Part shown: one piece after another, positions 42,704 through 52,081 of the stretch | How the letters are laid out: every line of letters starts with the position of its first letter | How positions within the stretch are numbered: position 1 is the stretch's first letter | Assembly (NCBI GenBank): GCA_030602315.1 | Contig: JAUVZY010000017.1 | Coordinates: 1 to 64,000 of the forward strand | Source of the DNA: Pseudomonadaceae bacterium | GTDB taxonomy: Bacteria > Pseudomonadota > Gammaproteobacteria > Pseudomonadales > Pseudomonadaceae | DNA length: 64,000 bases | Direction of reading: 5' to 3' | Position numbers and translations under genes: made by a program | The notes under the pieces: model-generated | Seen by the model: only the letters and a program-made list of their open reading frames with translations | What the model was told of the DNA's origin: nothing | The model's database searches: none

Positions 42704-43306
42704 GTGAACTTCGACACCATCATCGCCGATCTGGCCGAACAGGGCTGGTCCCTGCAGGAACGCTTTCTTCCCGAGACGCTGACTCGCGCCCTGGCCGAAG
42801 AGTGCCGCCAGCGCGAGCAGCGCGGCGACCTGGCCCCGGCCGGGGTCGGGCGTGCCGAGCAACTGGCGGTGCGCGAGAGCATTCGCGGCGATCGCATCCA
42901 GTGGCTCGAGCCCGGCCAGTCGGCCGCCAGCGACGCCTACCTGGCATTGCTCGACGAGCTGCGCCAGGCGCTCAATCAGGCGTTCTTCCTCGGTCTGGAA
43001 GAATTCGAATGCCATTTCGCCCTGTATCCACCGGGGGCCTTCTATCAGACCCACCTCGATCGCTTCCGCGACGACGACAGCCGTACCGTCACCGCGGTGG
43101 CCTACCTCAATCATGATTGGCAGCCCGCGCACGGCGGGGCCATGCGCATGCACCTGGCCGACCGGCCGGCGCTGGATATCCCGCCACTGGCCGGGCATCT
43201 GGTGGTGTTTCTCTCCGCCGATATCCCCCACGAGGTGCTGCCGACCCACAGCGAGCGGCTGGCGGTGACCGGCTGGTTCCGTCGGCGCGCCCAGCGCCTG
43301 GTGTGA
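42704..43306 (+). CDS. 2OG-Fe(II) oxygenase family protein
   Basis: 200 residues from a GTG at 42704 with GGAG at 42690-42693; the frame extends upstream through the (GC)8 tract but without protein-like sequence. Prolyl-4-hydroxylase-like fold: FYQTHLDRF supplies the iron-binding His and Asp, and the third His and the 2-oxoglutarate Arg lie in the late strands around PHEVLPTHSERLAVTGWFRR. AVAYLNHDWQPAHGGAMRMH matches the family core. It probably hydroxylates a protein or small substrate; the closest described relatives are PA0310-type Pseudomonas proteins of unknown substrate (from memory). Confidence 0.85.
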   Translation: MNFDTIIADLAEQGWSLQERFLPETLTRALAEECRQREQRGDLAPAGVGRAEQLAVRESIRGDRIQWLEPGQSAASDAYLALLDELRQALNQAFFLGLEEFECHFALYPPGAFYQTHLDRFRDDDSRTVTAVAYLNHDWQPAHGGAMRMHLADRPALDIPPLAGHLVVFLSADIPHEVLPTHSERLAVTGWFRRRAQRLV

Positions 43307-43475
43307 AGCGGGCAATGAAGGCGTTTTGCCTTCTCTTGTTGACCTGGCTCATCGTTCCTTCGCGTTCAAGCTGACAGGATGTCTCGCTCTAACGCGAAAG
43401 CGCGCAGGAATGCGGCTTTCGCCTGGCCAAGCCCGGCCTGTCGCAGCGGCCGGGCGCACCTGTCGAGCGGTGAGC

Positions 43476-46463
43476 ATGAACAAGGACATTACGGAACTCG
43501 TTGCTGCCGACCTCGTCCAGCTCGATGCCACCTGCCAGTGCGCGCCGGATCAGGCGGACGAAGGCACGGCGGCCATCTTGCAGGCGGTCATCGAGGCACT
43601 GCGTAACCAGCAAGGAGTGCTGGTGGCCCACAACCGGACGCTGCTCGAGCAGAACGCCGAGCTGGCGCGGGCGCGCGATCACTATCGCCAGCTGTTCGAG
43701 GCCAACCCCGAGCCGCTCTGGGTGATGGAGGGCGAGCGCTTTGTCGAGGCCAACCCGGCGGCCTGCCGGGTGTTCGGCCACGCCGACCGGGCGGCGCTGC
43801 TCGATGCCCGCGTCGACCCGGCGATTGCCGGGCCCGCGCGCCTGGCGGCCCTCGGCGAGATACAGCGCGTCGAGCTCGAGCATGCCGTGGGCGGTGCGCT
43901 GGAGGGGCTCGCCGAGGTCACCCTGGCGCCGCTGCCGGGCGATGGTCGGCGCCTGGTGCTGGGCAGCTGGCGCGATGTCAGCCTGGCCCGCTCGGTCGAG
44001 CGCCAGCTGATCGCCAGCGAGCGCCAGGCCCGCGAGGACAACCAGCGCCTGCGCGAACTGATGCAGGGCACCCACACCGGCATGTGGGAGTGGAACCTGG
44101 AGACCGATCGGCTGGTGGTCAATCCGCGCTGGGCCGAAATCATCGGGCGCAAGGATGACCTGCCGGCCAACTTGACCTTCGACACCTGGTACGAGCGGAT
44201 CCACCCCGAGGACCGTGACCACGCGCTGCTGCAGATCCGTCGCTGCTGCGCGGGCGAGATCGAGCAGTTTCGCATCGAGCTGCGCGTACGGCATGCCGAG
44301 GGCCACTGGCTGTGGACGGTGGAGCGCGGGCGGATCGTCAACTGGACAGCGCAGCGCCGGCCACTGCGCATGGCGGGCACCTGCCAGGACATCACCCGCC
44401 ACAAGCAGGCCGAGGAGCAGCTCAAGCTGGCCGCCAGCGTGTTCACCCATGCCAGCGAGGGCATCCTGATCACCGATGCCAATGTGCGCATCGTCTCGGT
44501 GAACCGTGCCTTCACCCGCATTACCGGCTACGCAGCCGACGAGGTGATCGGCTGTTCGCCTGCGGTACTGCGTTCGGGGCTGCATTCGCCGGAGTTCTAC
44601 GCGGCGATCTGGCAGGCCTTGCGCGAGACCGGGCATTGGTCGGGGGAAATCTGGAACCGCCACAAGGACGGCCACCTCTACGCCGAGCTCGCCAACATCA
44701 GCACCGTGTGCAACGAGCAGGGCCAGGTGGAGAACTACGTGGCGCTGTTCACCGACATCACCGCGGCGAAGAATCACCAGCAGCAGCTCGAGTACAGCGC
44801 CAACTACGACGCGCTGACCGATCTGCCCAACCGTCTGCTGCTTGCCGACCGTCTGCACCAGGCCATGGCCCGGGCGCGGCGCAACGGTGGCCGGATCGCG
44901 GTGGCTTATATCGATCTGGATGGCTTCAAGGCGGTCAACGATCAGCACGGCCACGACGTCGGCGATCAGCTGCTGGTGGCGCTGGCAGGTCGCATGAAGG
45001 GCCTGCTGCGCGAGAACGACACGCTGGCACGGCTCGGTGGCGACGAGTTCGTCGCGGTCATCGTCGATATGGTGCGCCTGCAGGACTGCACCCAGGCCAT
45101 CGAACGCCTGCTACGTGCGCTGGCTGACCCGGTGCTGATCGGTGAACGCGTGCTGCATGTCTCGGCCAGCATCGGCGTGACGCTCTATCCGGCCGACGAT
45201 GTGGACGCCGACCAGCTGCTGCGCCATGCCGACCAGGCCATGTATATCGCCAAGCAGACCGGCAAGAACCGCTACCAGCTGTTCGACGGTCAGCCGGCGC
45301 GCATCGCTCCCGAGCCAGAACGCGAGCTGGAACTGCTGCGCCAGGCGCTGGAGCGCAACGAGTTGCGTCTGCACTACCAGCCGCGGGTGAACATGCGTAC
45401 CGGCCAGGTGGTGGGCGCCGAGGCCCTGCTGCGCTGGCAGCATCCCGAGCGCGGCCTGTTGCTGCCGGGCGAGTTTCTGGGCGCGCTGCAGCATCACAGC
45501 CTGGCCGCGGCGATCGGCCATTGGGTGATCGATCAGGTGCTCTGCCAGATTGCCCTCTGGCGCAGCCAGGGGCTGCAGATTCCGGTCAGCGTCAACATCG
45601 CGCCGCGCCACCTGCAGCAGCGCGACTTCATCGCCGCGCTCAAGGCGCTGCTGCGGGCGCACCCCTCGGTGGAGCCGGCGATGCTCGAGCTGGAGCTGAT
45701 GGAGTCACATGCCCTGGACGACATCGATTACGTCGGCGAGGTGATGGAGGCGTGCCAGCAGTTGGGCATGCGTTTCGCGCTGGACGATTTTGGCACCGGC
45801 TACACCTCGCTCAGCTACCTGCGGCGCTTGCCGGCCGACACCCTCAAGCTCGACCACAGCCTGGTGCAGGCGATGCCCAGCGAGCGCGACGATCTGTACA
45901 TGGTCGAGGCCGTGCGTGGCATGGCCGGAGCGTTCCGCCGCCGACTGGTGGCCGAAGGCGTGGAAACCGAGTGGCAGGGCGAGATGCTGCTGGCGCTTGG
46001 TTGCGAACTGGCGCAGGGCTTTGCCATCGCCCGGCCGATGCCCGCCGAGGCGCTGCCCGGCTGGGCGGCCACCTGGCAGCCGCCGGCGAACTGGCAGGCC
46101 TGGGCCAGCCACGTTCTGACCGCGCAGACCTTGCCGGTACTGTTGGCCACGGTCGAGCACAGTGCCTGGCGCGATCAGCTGATCGCGCATCTGGAAGGGC
46201 GGGACGAGCACTTGCCGCCGATCCATTACGACGACTGCCGCTTCGCCGCCTGGTACCGCGGAGAGGGCCGCCAGCGTTTCGCTTCGCATCCGCAGTTCGC
46301 CGTCATCGGCCAGCTGCATGAGCGGGTGCATCAGCTGGCGGCCTGTCTGGTCGGTAGTCCGCTGCCCCCGCCGGCACCGCAGGCGTGTGACCTGCGGCAG
46401 TTCTGCCAGGAGAGCCAAAAGCTGCTCGACAGCCTGCGCTCGCTGGCCTGGAGCGCGGCCTGA
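43476..46463 (+). CDS. PAS-GGDEF-EAL c-di-GMP enzyme with C-terminal zinc-binding CZB domain
   Basis: 995 residues from the ATG at 43476; no transmembrane helices. Order: a coiled N-terminus, PAS (about 70-175), PAS_3 (about 195-310, IHPEDRDHAL), PAS (about 320-440), GGDEF (about 445-605), EAL (about 620-865) and a CZB domain (about 885-985). GGDEF is intact near 521-525 and preceded by an inhibitory-site RxxD (REND) five residues away. The EAL side has EALLRW, NIAPRHL, ELELMES, DDFGTG, LKLDH and AEGVE, so phosphodiesterase activity should be preserved. The CZB part has HYDDCRFAAWYRGEGR and later H-x-x-H-type pairs (LHERVHQL). Cyclase activity may be regulatory only. It is monocistronic. Confidence 0.9.
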   Translation: MNKDITELVAADLVQLDATCQCAPDQADEGTAAILQAVIEALRNQQGVLVAHNRTLLEQNAELARARDHYRQLFEANPEPLWVMEGERFVEANPAACRVFGHADRAALLDARVDPAIAGPARLAALGEIQRVELEHAVGGALEGLAEVTLAPLPGDGRRLVLGSWRDVSLARSVERQLIASERQAREDNQRLRELMQGTHTGMWEWNLETDRLVVNPRWAEIIGRKDDLPANLTFDTWYERIHPEDRDHALLQIRRCCAGEIEQFRIELRVRHAEGHWLWTVERGRIVNWTAQRRPLRMAGTCQDITRHKQAEEQLKLAASVFTHASEGILITDANVRIVSVNRAFTRITGYAADEVIGCSPAVLRSGLHSPEFYAAIWQALRETGHWSGEIWNRHKDGHLYAELANISTVCNEQGQVENYVALFTDITAAKNHQQQLEYSANYDALTDLPNRLLLADRLHQAMARARRNGGRIAVAYIDLDGFKAVNDQHGHDVGDQLLVALAGRMKGLLRENDTLARLGGDEFVAVIVDMVRLQDCTQAIERLLRALADPVLIGERVLHVSASIGVTLYPADDVDADQLLRHADQAMYIAKQTGKNRYQLFDGQPARIAPEPERELELLRQALERNELRLHYQPRVNMRTGQVVGAEALLRWQHPERGLLLPGEFLGALQHHSLAAAIGHWVIDQVLCQIALWRSQGLQIPVSVNIAPRHLQQRDFIAALKALLRAHPSVEPAMLELELMESHALDDIDYVGEVMEACQQLGMRFALDDFGTGYTSLSYLRRLPADTLKLDHSLVQAMPSERDDLYMVEAVRGMAGAFRRRLVAEGVETEWQGEMLLALGCELAQGFAIARPMPAEALPGWAATWQPPANWQAWASHVLTAQTLPVLLATVEHSAWRDQLIAHLEGRDEHLPPIHYDDCRFAAWYRGEGRQRFASHPQFAVIGQLHERVHQLAACLVGSPLPPPAPQACDLRQFCQESQKLLDSLRSLAWSAA

Positions 46464-46527
46464 GCGATTGACGTGGGCGGGGGTGCCGCTAAGCTGCGAC
46501 CTTTGGGCACGCTCGTGAGGAGAGGCG

Positions 46528-46944
46528 ATGAAAGTTGCAGTGCTGGGTACGTTGATGCTGCTGTCGGTGGGTGTCCAAGCGCAGACGCTGGCGGTGCATC
46601 TGCATGAGGTGGCGCATGAGCGCGGCACTCTGCGGGTGGCCGTGTATGCCGACGCCAAGGCGTTCCGCAAGGAGAACCAGGCCTTCCTCACCGCGGAGAT
46701 ACCTGCCGCGCCCGGCACCCAGACCGTGCAGTTCGACAACGTTCCGGCGGGCACCTACGCGGTGTTGGCCTACCACGACGAAGACGGCAACGGCGAACTC
46801 AACCGCCGTCTGGGCATGTTCCCGGCCGAGGGGTACGCCCTGTCCAACAACCCCAAGGTGATGGGGCCGCCGGCCTTCATCGACAGCGCCTTCGAGGTTG
46901 GCGAGCAGGCGACCACCGAGGTCGACATGAGCATGCGCTACTAA
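46528..46944 (+). CDS. DUF2141 family exported protein
   Basis: 138 residues, preceded by GAGGAGAGG. Signal peptide to about residue 18 (VGVQA-QT). The beta-sandwich core has GTLRVAVYADAKAF, FDNVPAGTYAVLAYHDEDGNGELN and a late PKVMGPPAFIDSAF, all DUF2141 hallmarks; the HDEDGNGELN loop looks able to bind calcium. Function unknown, probably an envelope-associated beta protein. Its stop codon shares two bases with that of the convergent gene. Confidence 0.85.
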   Translation: MKVAVLGTLMLLSVGVQAQTLAVHLHEVAHERGTLRVAVYADAKAFRKENQAFLTAEIPAAPGTQTVQFDNVPAGTYAVLAYHDEDGNGELNRRLGMFPAEGYALSNNPKVMGPPAFIDSAFEVGEQATTEVDMSMRY

Positions 46945-47399
46945 GCGTCCTCGTCCTCGTCCTCGTCCGCTGAGGCAGGCAGCTCCGGCAGCGCGCGCAG
47001 CATCCGCTCGTAGTTGTCCAGGTCGAAGCTGCGCTGCTCCTGCAGCATGCTGCGGATTTCGTGCGCCAGCACCGAGGCCATCAGCATCAGGCTCTCTTCG
47101 CGCTCGAAGCCCACCAGGGTCAGCTTGTTCAGCGTGGCCTTGGCGGCCGCCGGCTCGCCGGCGGCGATCTGGTTTTCGATGGCCTCGATCAGCTGGGTTT
47201 CGGCGAAGGCTTCGTCGTGCTGATCCTGTTCGGGGGTGTCACTCATGGCTGGCCTCATCGGGGCGGGGTTTTCTTCATCCAGACGGCAGAGGGTACAGCT
47301 GCCGTCATCGGGGCGGTTGGTTTCCACATAGCGCACTCGCCGTGTGCCGGCCTCGCGGTTGGCATCGATGCGAAAGCGTGGGCGGTCGGAAGTCGGCAT
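46941..47399 (-). CDS. Small acidic-tailed protein, function unknown
   Basis: 152 residues from the ATG at 47399, chosen for its strong GGAGG (47409-47405) five bases upstream. An N-terminal segment of about 50 residues (RFRIDANREAGTRRVRYVE, then CTLC) precedes a helical core (FAETQLIEAIENQIAAGEPAAAKATLNKLTLVGFEREESLMLMASVLAHEI) known as a short hypothetical protein in Pseudomonas, which there starts at a position equivalent to the internal ATG at 47246. That internal start has its own GAGG, so two products are possible. The tail ends in alternating Asp/Glu encoded by a 6-base repeat. No function can be given. Confidence 0.7.
   Translation of the reverse strand: MPTSDRPRFRIDANREAGTRRVRYVETNRPDDGSCTLCRLDEENPAPMRPAMSDTPEQDQHDEAFAETQLIEAIENQIAAGEPAAAKATLNKLTLVGFEREESLMLMASVLAHEIRSMLQEQRSFDLDNYERMLRALPELPASADEDEDEDA
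46946..46968. repeat. CGTCCT hexanucleotide repeat
   Basis: Nearly four copies of CGTCCT, in frame, encoding the Asp/Glu tail of the minus-strand gene. Copy-number change would alter tail length by two residues without a frameshift. Confidence 0.9.
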
Positions 47400-47554
47400 G
47401 TGATCCTCCATGGGCAGGCTGGGCTCAGCGCTGGCCGGTGGACAAGGGGCAGGGCGACAGGGAGACTTCGAAGGCTACACCAACCGCACGGTGCCGGCCC
47501 GCTCGGATGAACGGCCAGCACCCTGCGTAAAGCATGCGACCAGGATTTAGCTCG

Positions 47555-48517
47555 ATGATCACCTACCACTGTTATGACAAGGGCACCCTGAGCCACCAGG
47601 TGGCGACCGAGCTCGAAACCCTGCCCGGCAATGTGGTCTGGATCGACCTGCTGAGCCCGACCGCCGAGGAGGAGCGCTTTATCGAGGCGGCGCTGGGGCT
47701 CGATATTCCCACCCGCGAAGAGCTGGCGGAAATCGAAGATTCGTCGCGCTTCTACACCGAAGGCCATGCGCTGTTCATGACCGCGACGGTGGTCAGCGGC
47801 ATCGACAAGAAGCGCCCGAGCGCGACGCCGGTGACCTTCGTGCTGACGGCCCGCCAGTTGATCACCGTGCGCTATGGCGAGCTGTCTTCGTTCAATCAGT
47901 TCGTCGCCAAGAGCGCGCGCCAGCCGGAGGTGTTTCGCTCCAGCGGGCGTACCTTCATCGCCCTGGCCGATGCGGTGGTCGATCGCATTGCCGACGTGCT
48001 GGAGACGCTGCAGGCGCAGCTCAACCAGTTGTCGATGCGCATCTTCCACGATGACGGCGAGCATGCCGATCTGCTCAAGGTGCTCAAGCAGTTGGGGCAG
48101 CACCGCACGCTGCTCGCGCATCTGGGCGAGAGCCTGTTCAGTGCCAATCGGCTGCTTCTCTATTATCGCGAGCATTTCGATGAAAACCGCGGCGGGCCGG
48201 CGGCGCACTGGACGCGCTCGCTGGAGCGCGACGTGCGCTCGTTGGGCGAGCACCAGACCAAGTTGCTGGCCGACGTGGCGTTTCTGCTCGATGCCTGCCT
48301 CGGCCTGATCAACATCGAGCAGAGCGGCACGATCAAGGTGTTTTCCATTGCCGCCGTGCTGTTTCTGCCGCCGACGCTGGTGGGCACGATCTACGGAATG
48401 AACTTCGAGTACATGCCGGAGCTGGACTGGCTGCTTGGCTACCCGATGGCGCTGGTGATGATGGTGGTGTCGGCGATCATCCCCTACGCCTGGTTCAAGT
48501 ATCGCGGCTGGCTGTAG
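47555..48517 (+). CDS. corA: CorA family magnesium/divalent metal transporter
   Basis: 320 residues from the ATG at 47555 (MITYHCYDKGTLSHQV), with AGGA upstream. The long cytoplasmic N-terminal alpha/beta domain is followed by a stalk helix and two C-terminal transmembrane helices; the pore-entrance motif YGMN is followed by FEYMPEL, the CorA signature. It forms a pentameric channel for Mg2+ and other divalent ions. A perfect hairpin sits between it and the convergent argH. Confidence 0.93.
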   Translation: MITYHCYDKGTLSHQVATELETLPGNVVWIDLLSPTAEEERFIEAALGLDIPTREELAEIEDSSRFYTEGHALFMTATVVSGIDKKRPSATPVTFVLTARQLITVRYGELSSFNQFVAKSARQPEVFRSSGRTFIALADAVVDRIADVLETLQAQLNQLSMRIFHDDGEHADLLKVLKQLGQHRTLLAHLGESLFSANRLLLYYREHFDENRGGPAAHWTRSLERDVRSLGEHQTKLLADVAFLLDACLGLINIEQSGTIKVFSIAAVLFLPPTLVGTIYGMNFEYMPELDWLLGYPMALVMMVVSAIIPYAWFKYRGWL

Positions 48518-48532
48518 CGGAGCGCCCGCCGA

Positions 48533-48557
48533 ACCCCGGCGCGTGGCGCGCCGGGGT
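48533..48557. terminator. Hairpin between corA and argH
   Basis: Perfect 11-bp stem (48533-48543 with 48547-48557) with a TGG loop, between convergent genes. No T-run. Confidence 0.6.
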
Positions 48558-48568
48558 GGCAGGGACGA

Positions 48569-49960
48569 TCAGCGCGCGGCGAGCAGCGCCCGGCCACGCG
48601 AGACCGCGGCGCGCACCTGTGCCGGCGCGGTACCGCCGATGTGATTGCGGGCGTTGACCGAGCCCTCCAGGGTCAGCACGGCGAACACGTCGTCGCCGAT
48701 CTCGGCGCTGAACTGGCGCAGCTCGTCCAGGCTCATCTCGGCCAGGTCCTTGCCGGTCTGCACGCCATACTTGACCGCGTGGCCGACGATCTCGTGGCAG
48801 TCGCGGAACGGCAGTCCCTTGCGCACCAGGTAGTCGGCCAGATCGGTGGCGGTGGAAAAGCCGCGCAGCGCCGCCTCGCGCATGATCTCGCGCTTGGGCT
48901 TGATCGCCGGGACCATGTCGGCGAAGGCCCGCAGCGAGTCGCGCAGGGTGTCGGCGGCGTCGAACAGGGGTTCCTTGTCTTCCTGATTGTCCTTGTTGTA
49001 CGCCAAGGGTTGCCCCTTCATCAGGGTCAGCAGGCCCGTGAGTGCGCCGAACACGCGGCCGCTCTTGCCGCGTACCAGCTCGGGCACGTCGGGGTTCTTC
49101 TTCTGCGGCATGATCGAGGAGCCGGTGCAGAAGCGATCCGGCAGGTCGATGAACTGGAACTGCGCGGAGGTCCACAGCACCAGCTCTTCGGAGAAGCGCG
49201 ACAGGTGCATCATGGCCAGCGAGGCGGCGGCGCAGAATTCGATGGCGAAGTCGCGGTCCGACACGCCGTCGAGCGAGTTGCCGGAAATCGCCTCGAAGCC
49301 CAGCAGCTGGCAGGTGATCTCGCGCTGGATCGGGTAGGTGGTGCCGGCCAGGGCGGCCGAGCCCAGCGGCATGCGGTTGACCCGCTTGCGGCAATCCACC
49401 AGGCGCTCGTAATCGCGCGAGAGCATCTCGAACCAGGCCAGCAGGTGGTGGCCGAAGGTCACCGGCTGGGCGGTCTGCAGGTGGGTGAAGCCCGGCATCA
49501 CGGTGTCGGCCTCGGCCTCGGCCAGCTCCAGCAGGCCCTGCTGCAGGCGGGTGATTTCGCCGAGGATCACGTCGATTTCGTCGCGCAGCCACAGGCGGAT
49601 GTCGGTGGCCACCTGATCGTTGCGCGAACGTCCGGTGTGCAGCTTCTTGCCGGTGATGCCGATGCGATCGGTCAGGCGTGCCTCGATGTTCATGTGCACG
49701 TCTTCGAGGTCCACGCGCCAGTCGAACTGGCCGGCTTCGATCTCCGCCTGGATCTGCTTCAGCCCTTCGATGATGGCATCGCGCTCGGCCACGTTCAGCA
49801 CGCCGGCCTGTTCCAGCATGGTGGCGTGGGCGATCGACCCCATGATGTCGTGGCGGTAGAGGCGCTTGTCGAACTCGACGGAGGCGGTGAAACGGGCGAC
49901 GAAGGCGTCGACGGGCTCGCTGAAACGGCCGCCCCAGGACTGGTTGGTCTTGTCGGTCAT
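48569..49960 (-). CDS. argH: Argininosuccinate lyase
   Basis: 463 residues from the ATG at 49960 ([21 protein letters not shown]). Fumarase/aspartase superfamily: [27 protein letters not shown] and the signature loop [12 protein letters not shown] with the catalytic Ser. It splits argininosuccinate to arginine and fumarate, the last step of arginine synthesis, and so also supplies the agmatine/polyamine routes encoded here. It is divergent from algZ with a 210-base gap, as in P. aeruginosa. Confidence 0.97.
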   Translation of the reverse strand: MTDKTNQSWGGRFSEPVDAFVARFTASVEFDKRLYRHDIMGSIAHATMLEQAGVLNVAERDAIIEGLKQIQAEIEAGQFDWRVDLEDVHMNIEARLTDRIGITGKKLHTGRSRNDQVATDIRLWLRDEIDVILGEITRLQQGLLELAEAEADTVMPGFTHLQTAQPVTFGHHLLAWFEMLSRDYERLVDCRKRVNRMPLGSAALAGTTYPIQREITCQLLGFEAISGNSLDGVSDRDFAIEFCAAASLAMMHLSRFSEELVLWTSAQFQFIDLPDRFCTGSSIMPQKKNPDVPELVRGKSGRVFGALTGLLTLMKGQPLAYNKDNQEDKEPLFDAADTLRDSLRAFADMVPAIKPKREIMREAALRGFSTATDLADYLVRKGLPFRDCHEIVGHAVKYGVQTGKDLAEMSLDELRQFSAEIGDDVFAVLTLEGSVNARNHIGGTAPAQVRAAVSRGRALLAAR

Positions 49961-50125
49961 GAATGCGCTCGCTGCAAAATGCGTGGGCTGAAAAGAAGGC
50001 GCGCATGATAGCAGGGTTGCCGCCTGGCACGGACGCGTCCGCCACGTCCGCCGCTGCCGGAGCACAGCCGCTCTGCGCTGACCGTGCGCTGTTTTGCACG
50101 GCACAAATTTGTCATGACTGCGGCC

Positions 50126-50134
50126 GACGAACGG
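50126..50134 (-). promoter_or_regulatory. AlgR-like binding core upstream of algZ
   Basis: GACGAACGG, the reverse complement of the published AlgR core CCGTTCGTC, ends 36 bases before the algZ ATG. An exact 9-mer is expected about once by chance in this window, so position is the main argument. Confidence 0.4.
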
Positions 50135-50170
50135 CTTGTCGGCGCTGCGCTTCGCATCGAAACTGCATCC

Positions 50171-51244
50171 ATGAAAACCCCTCATTTCTCCGCGCCGCGT
50201 CCGCTGGCGAGCGACGACTTCTTCATTCCCGAGCTCTGTCGGCCCGAGGCGCTGTTCGCCCTGGTGCTGGCGGCCGAGCTTTTGGTGCTGGTGCTGGTAT
50301 TGGCCGAGCCGATGTCCAGCGGCATGGACTGGATGCGCCTGGCTTTGACCTCGCTGTTCGTGCAATGGATCGTCCTGCTGTCGGCGGGCCTGTTGTGCTT
50401 CCTGCGGCCGCTACTGGCGCGTCTGAACGCCGGGCTGGCCGGCGGGCTGTGCTGCGCGCTGGTGGTCGGGCTGACCCTGGCCTGCTCGGCGTTCGCCGAG
50501 CTGTACGTGCTGGCCGGTCCGCTGGAGCCGGACGCCGGCCGCTACCTGCGCCACGCGCTGATCAGCCTGATCATGTCCGGACTGCTGCTGCGCTATTTCT
50601 ACCTGCGCAGCCTCTGGCGACGGCAGGAGCAGGCCGAGCTGCGGGCGCGCATCGAGTCGTTGCAGGCGCGCATCCGCCCGCACTTTCTGTTCAACAGCCT
50701 GAACAGCATCGCCAGCCTGATCGCCACCGCGCCGGACAAGGCCGAGCAATCGGTGCTGGATCTGTCCGATCTGTTCCGCGCCAGCCTGGCGCGGCCGGGT
50801 ACCCTGGTGCCCTGGCGCGACGAGCTGGAGCTGGCCCGCCGCTATCTGTCCATCGAGCAGTACCGCCTGGGCGACCGCCTGCAGGTGAGCTGGGCGGTGG
50901 AGGGCGTGCCGGAGGACCTGCCGATCCCCCAGCTGACCCTGCAGCCGCTGCTGGAAAACGCCATCCTGCACGGCATCCAGCCGCGCGTGGAAGGAGGTTG
51001 CATCACCGTGGAAGCGGACTACCGTGAAGGCATGTTCGAGTTGCGCGTGAGCAATCCGTGCGAGGCCGACTCAGGCCCGCGTACTTCGCGCGGTACACGC
51101 CAGGGACTGCCCAATATCGAGGCGCGACTGGCGGCACTTTTCGGTCCTCGGGCGAGTCTCAGCGTGGAACGGCGTGAAGGTCGCCACTACACCTGTCTTC
51201 GCTACCCCATTGCGAAGCAAATGCAGGAAGCCGGATCTTTATGA
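50171..51244 (+). CDS. algZ: Sensor histidine kinase AlgZ/FimS
   Basis: 357 residues from the ATG at 50171. Four or more hydrophobic helices (about 28-47, 58-78, 89-116, 128-145), then a LytS/HisKA_7TM-like His_kinase domain with phosphorylatable His171 in [13 protein letters not shown] and the N-box [16 protein letters not shown]. As in the P. aeruginosa protein the ATP-lid region is short and diverged ([16 protein letters not shown]). It controls AlgR phosphorylation and, through it, type IV pili, alginate and virulence genes. It overlaps algR by 4 bases. Confidence 0.94.
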   Translation: MKTPHFSAPRPLASDDFFIPELCRPEALFALVLAAELLVLVLVLAEPMSSGMDWMRLALTSLFVQWIVLLSAGLLCFLRPLLARLNAGLAGGLCCALVVGLTLACSAFAELYVLAGPLEPDAGRYLRHALISLIMSGLLLRYFYLRSLWRRQEQAELRARIESLQARIRPHFLFNSLNSIASLIATAPDKAEQSVLDLSDLFRASLARPGTLVPWRDELELARRYLSIEQYRLGDRLQVSWAVEGVPEDLPIPQLTLQPLLENAILHGIQPRVEGGCITVEADYREGMFELRVSNPCEADSGPRTSRGTRQGLPNIEARLAALFGPRASLSVERREGRHYTCLRYPIAKQMQEAGSL

Positions 51245-51987
51245 ATGTTCTGATTGTCGATGACGAACCTCTGGCCCGCGAACGACTGAGCCGACTGATC
51301 AATGAGCTCGATGGCTATCGGGCGCTCGAACCTGCCGCCAGCAATGGCGAGGAAGCGCTGAAGCTGATTGACGAGCTGCATCCGGATATCGTCCTGCTGG
51401 ATATCCGCATGCCGGGCCTCGATGGCCTGCAGGTCGCCGGCAAGCTCTGCGAGCGTGAAGCGCCGCCGGCCGTCATCTTTTGCACTGCCCATGACGAATT
51501 CGCCCTGGAAGCCTTCCAGGTCAGCGCGGTCGGTTATCTGGTCAAGCCGGTGCGCAAGGAAAACCTGCAGGACGCGCTCAAGCACGCCGAACGGCCCAAT
51601 CGCATGCAGCTCGCCGCGCTCACCCGTCCGGCGGCCGAGACCGGCAGCGGCCCGCGCAGCCACATCAGCGCGCGAACCCGCAAGGGCATCGAGCTGATTC
51701 CGCTGGATCAGGTGATCTACTTCATCGCCGACCACAAGTACGTGACCCTGCGTCATGAGGGCGGCGAGGTGCTGCTGGACGAGCCGCTCAAGGCGCTGGA
51801 AGACGAGTTCGGCGATCGCTTCGTGCGTATCCACCGCAATGCGCTGGTGGTGCGCGAACGCATCGAACGGTTGCAGCGCACGCCGCTCGGCCACTTCCAG
51901 CTCTACCTGCGCGGGCTCGAAGGCGAGGGGCTCACCGTCAGCCGCCGGCATGTGCCGGGGGTGCGCAAGCTGATGCAGAACCTTTAG
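51241..51987 (+). CDS. algR: Response regulator AlgR
   Basis: 248 residues, same length as P. aeruginosa AlgR. Receiver domain (1-120) with phospho-acceptor Asp54 (VLLDIRMPG) and acidic Asp7-Asp8; LytTR DNA-binding domain (about 140-245) with [22 protein letters not shown] and RIHRNALV. It regulates alginate genes including algC, fimbrial genes and others. It starts in the algZ stop codon and is followed by hemC 94 bases later, an arrangement conserved in Pseudomonas. Confidence 0.97.
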   Translation: MNVLIVDDEPLARERLSRLINELDGYRALEPAASNGEEALKLIDELHPDIVLLDIRMPGLDGLQVAGKLCEREAPPAVIFCTAHDEFALEAFQVSAVGYLVKPVRKENLQDALKHAERPNRMQLAALTRPAAETGSGPRSHISARTRKGIELIPLDQVIYFIADHKYVTLRHEGGEVLLDEPLKALEDEFGDRFVRIHRNALVVRERIERLQRTPLGHFQLYLRGLEGEGLTVSRRHVPGVRKLMQNL

Positions 51988-52081
51988 TCCGACGCTCGGG
52001 CCGGTGCTGGGGCCTGGCCCCGCGCTGCTCGAGCTTTCGGCTCTTGCTATTATGCCGGCACTTTTTCTGCCGGAAGCCGTC

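Noticed and set aside
46946-46968. Tandem repeat as a possible CRISPR or mobile-element end
   Set aside because: It is a 6-base in-frame repeat inside a gene, with no spacers and no direct repeats of CRISPR length.
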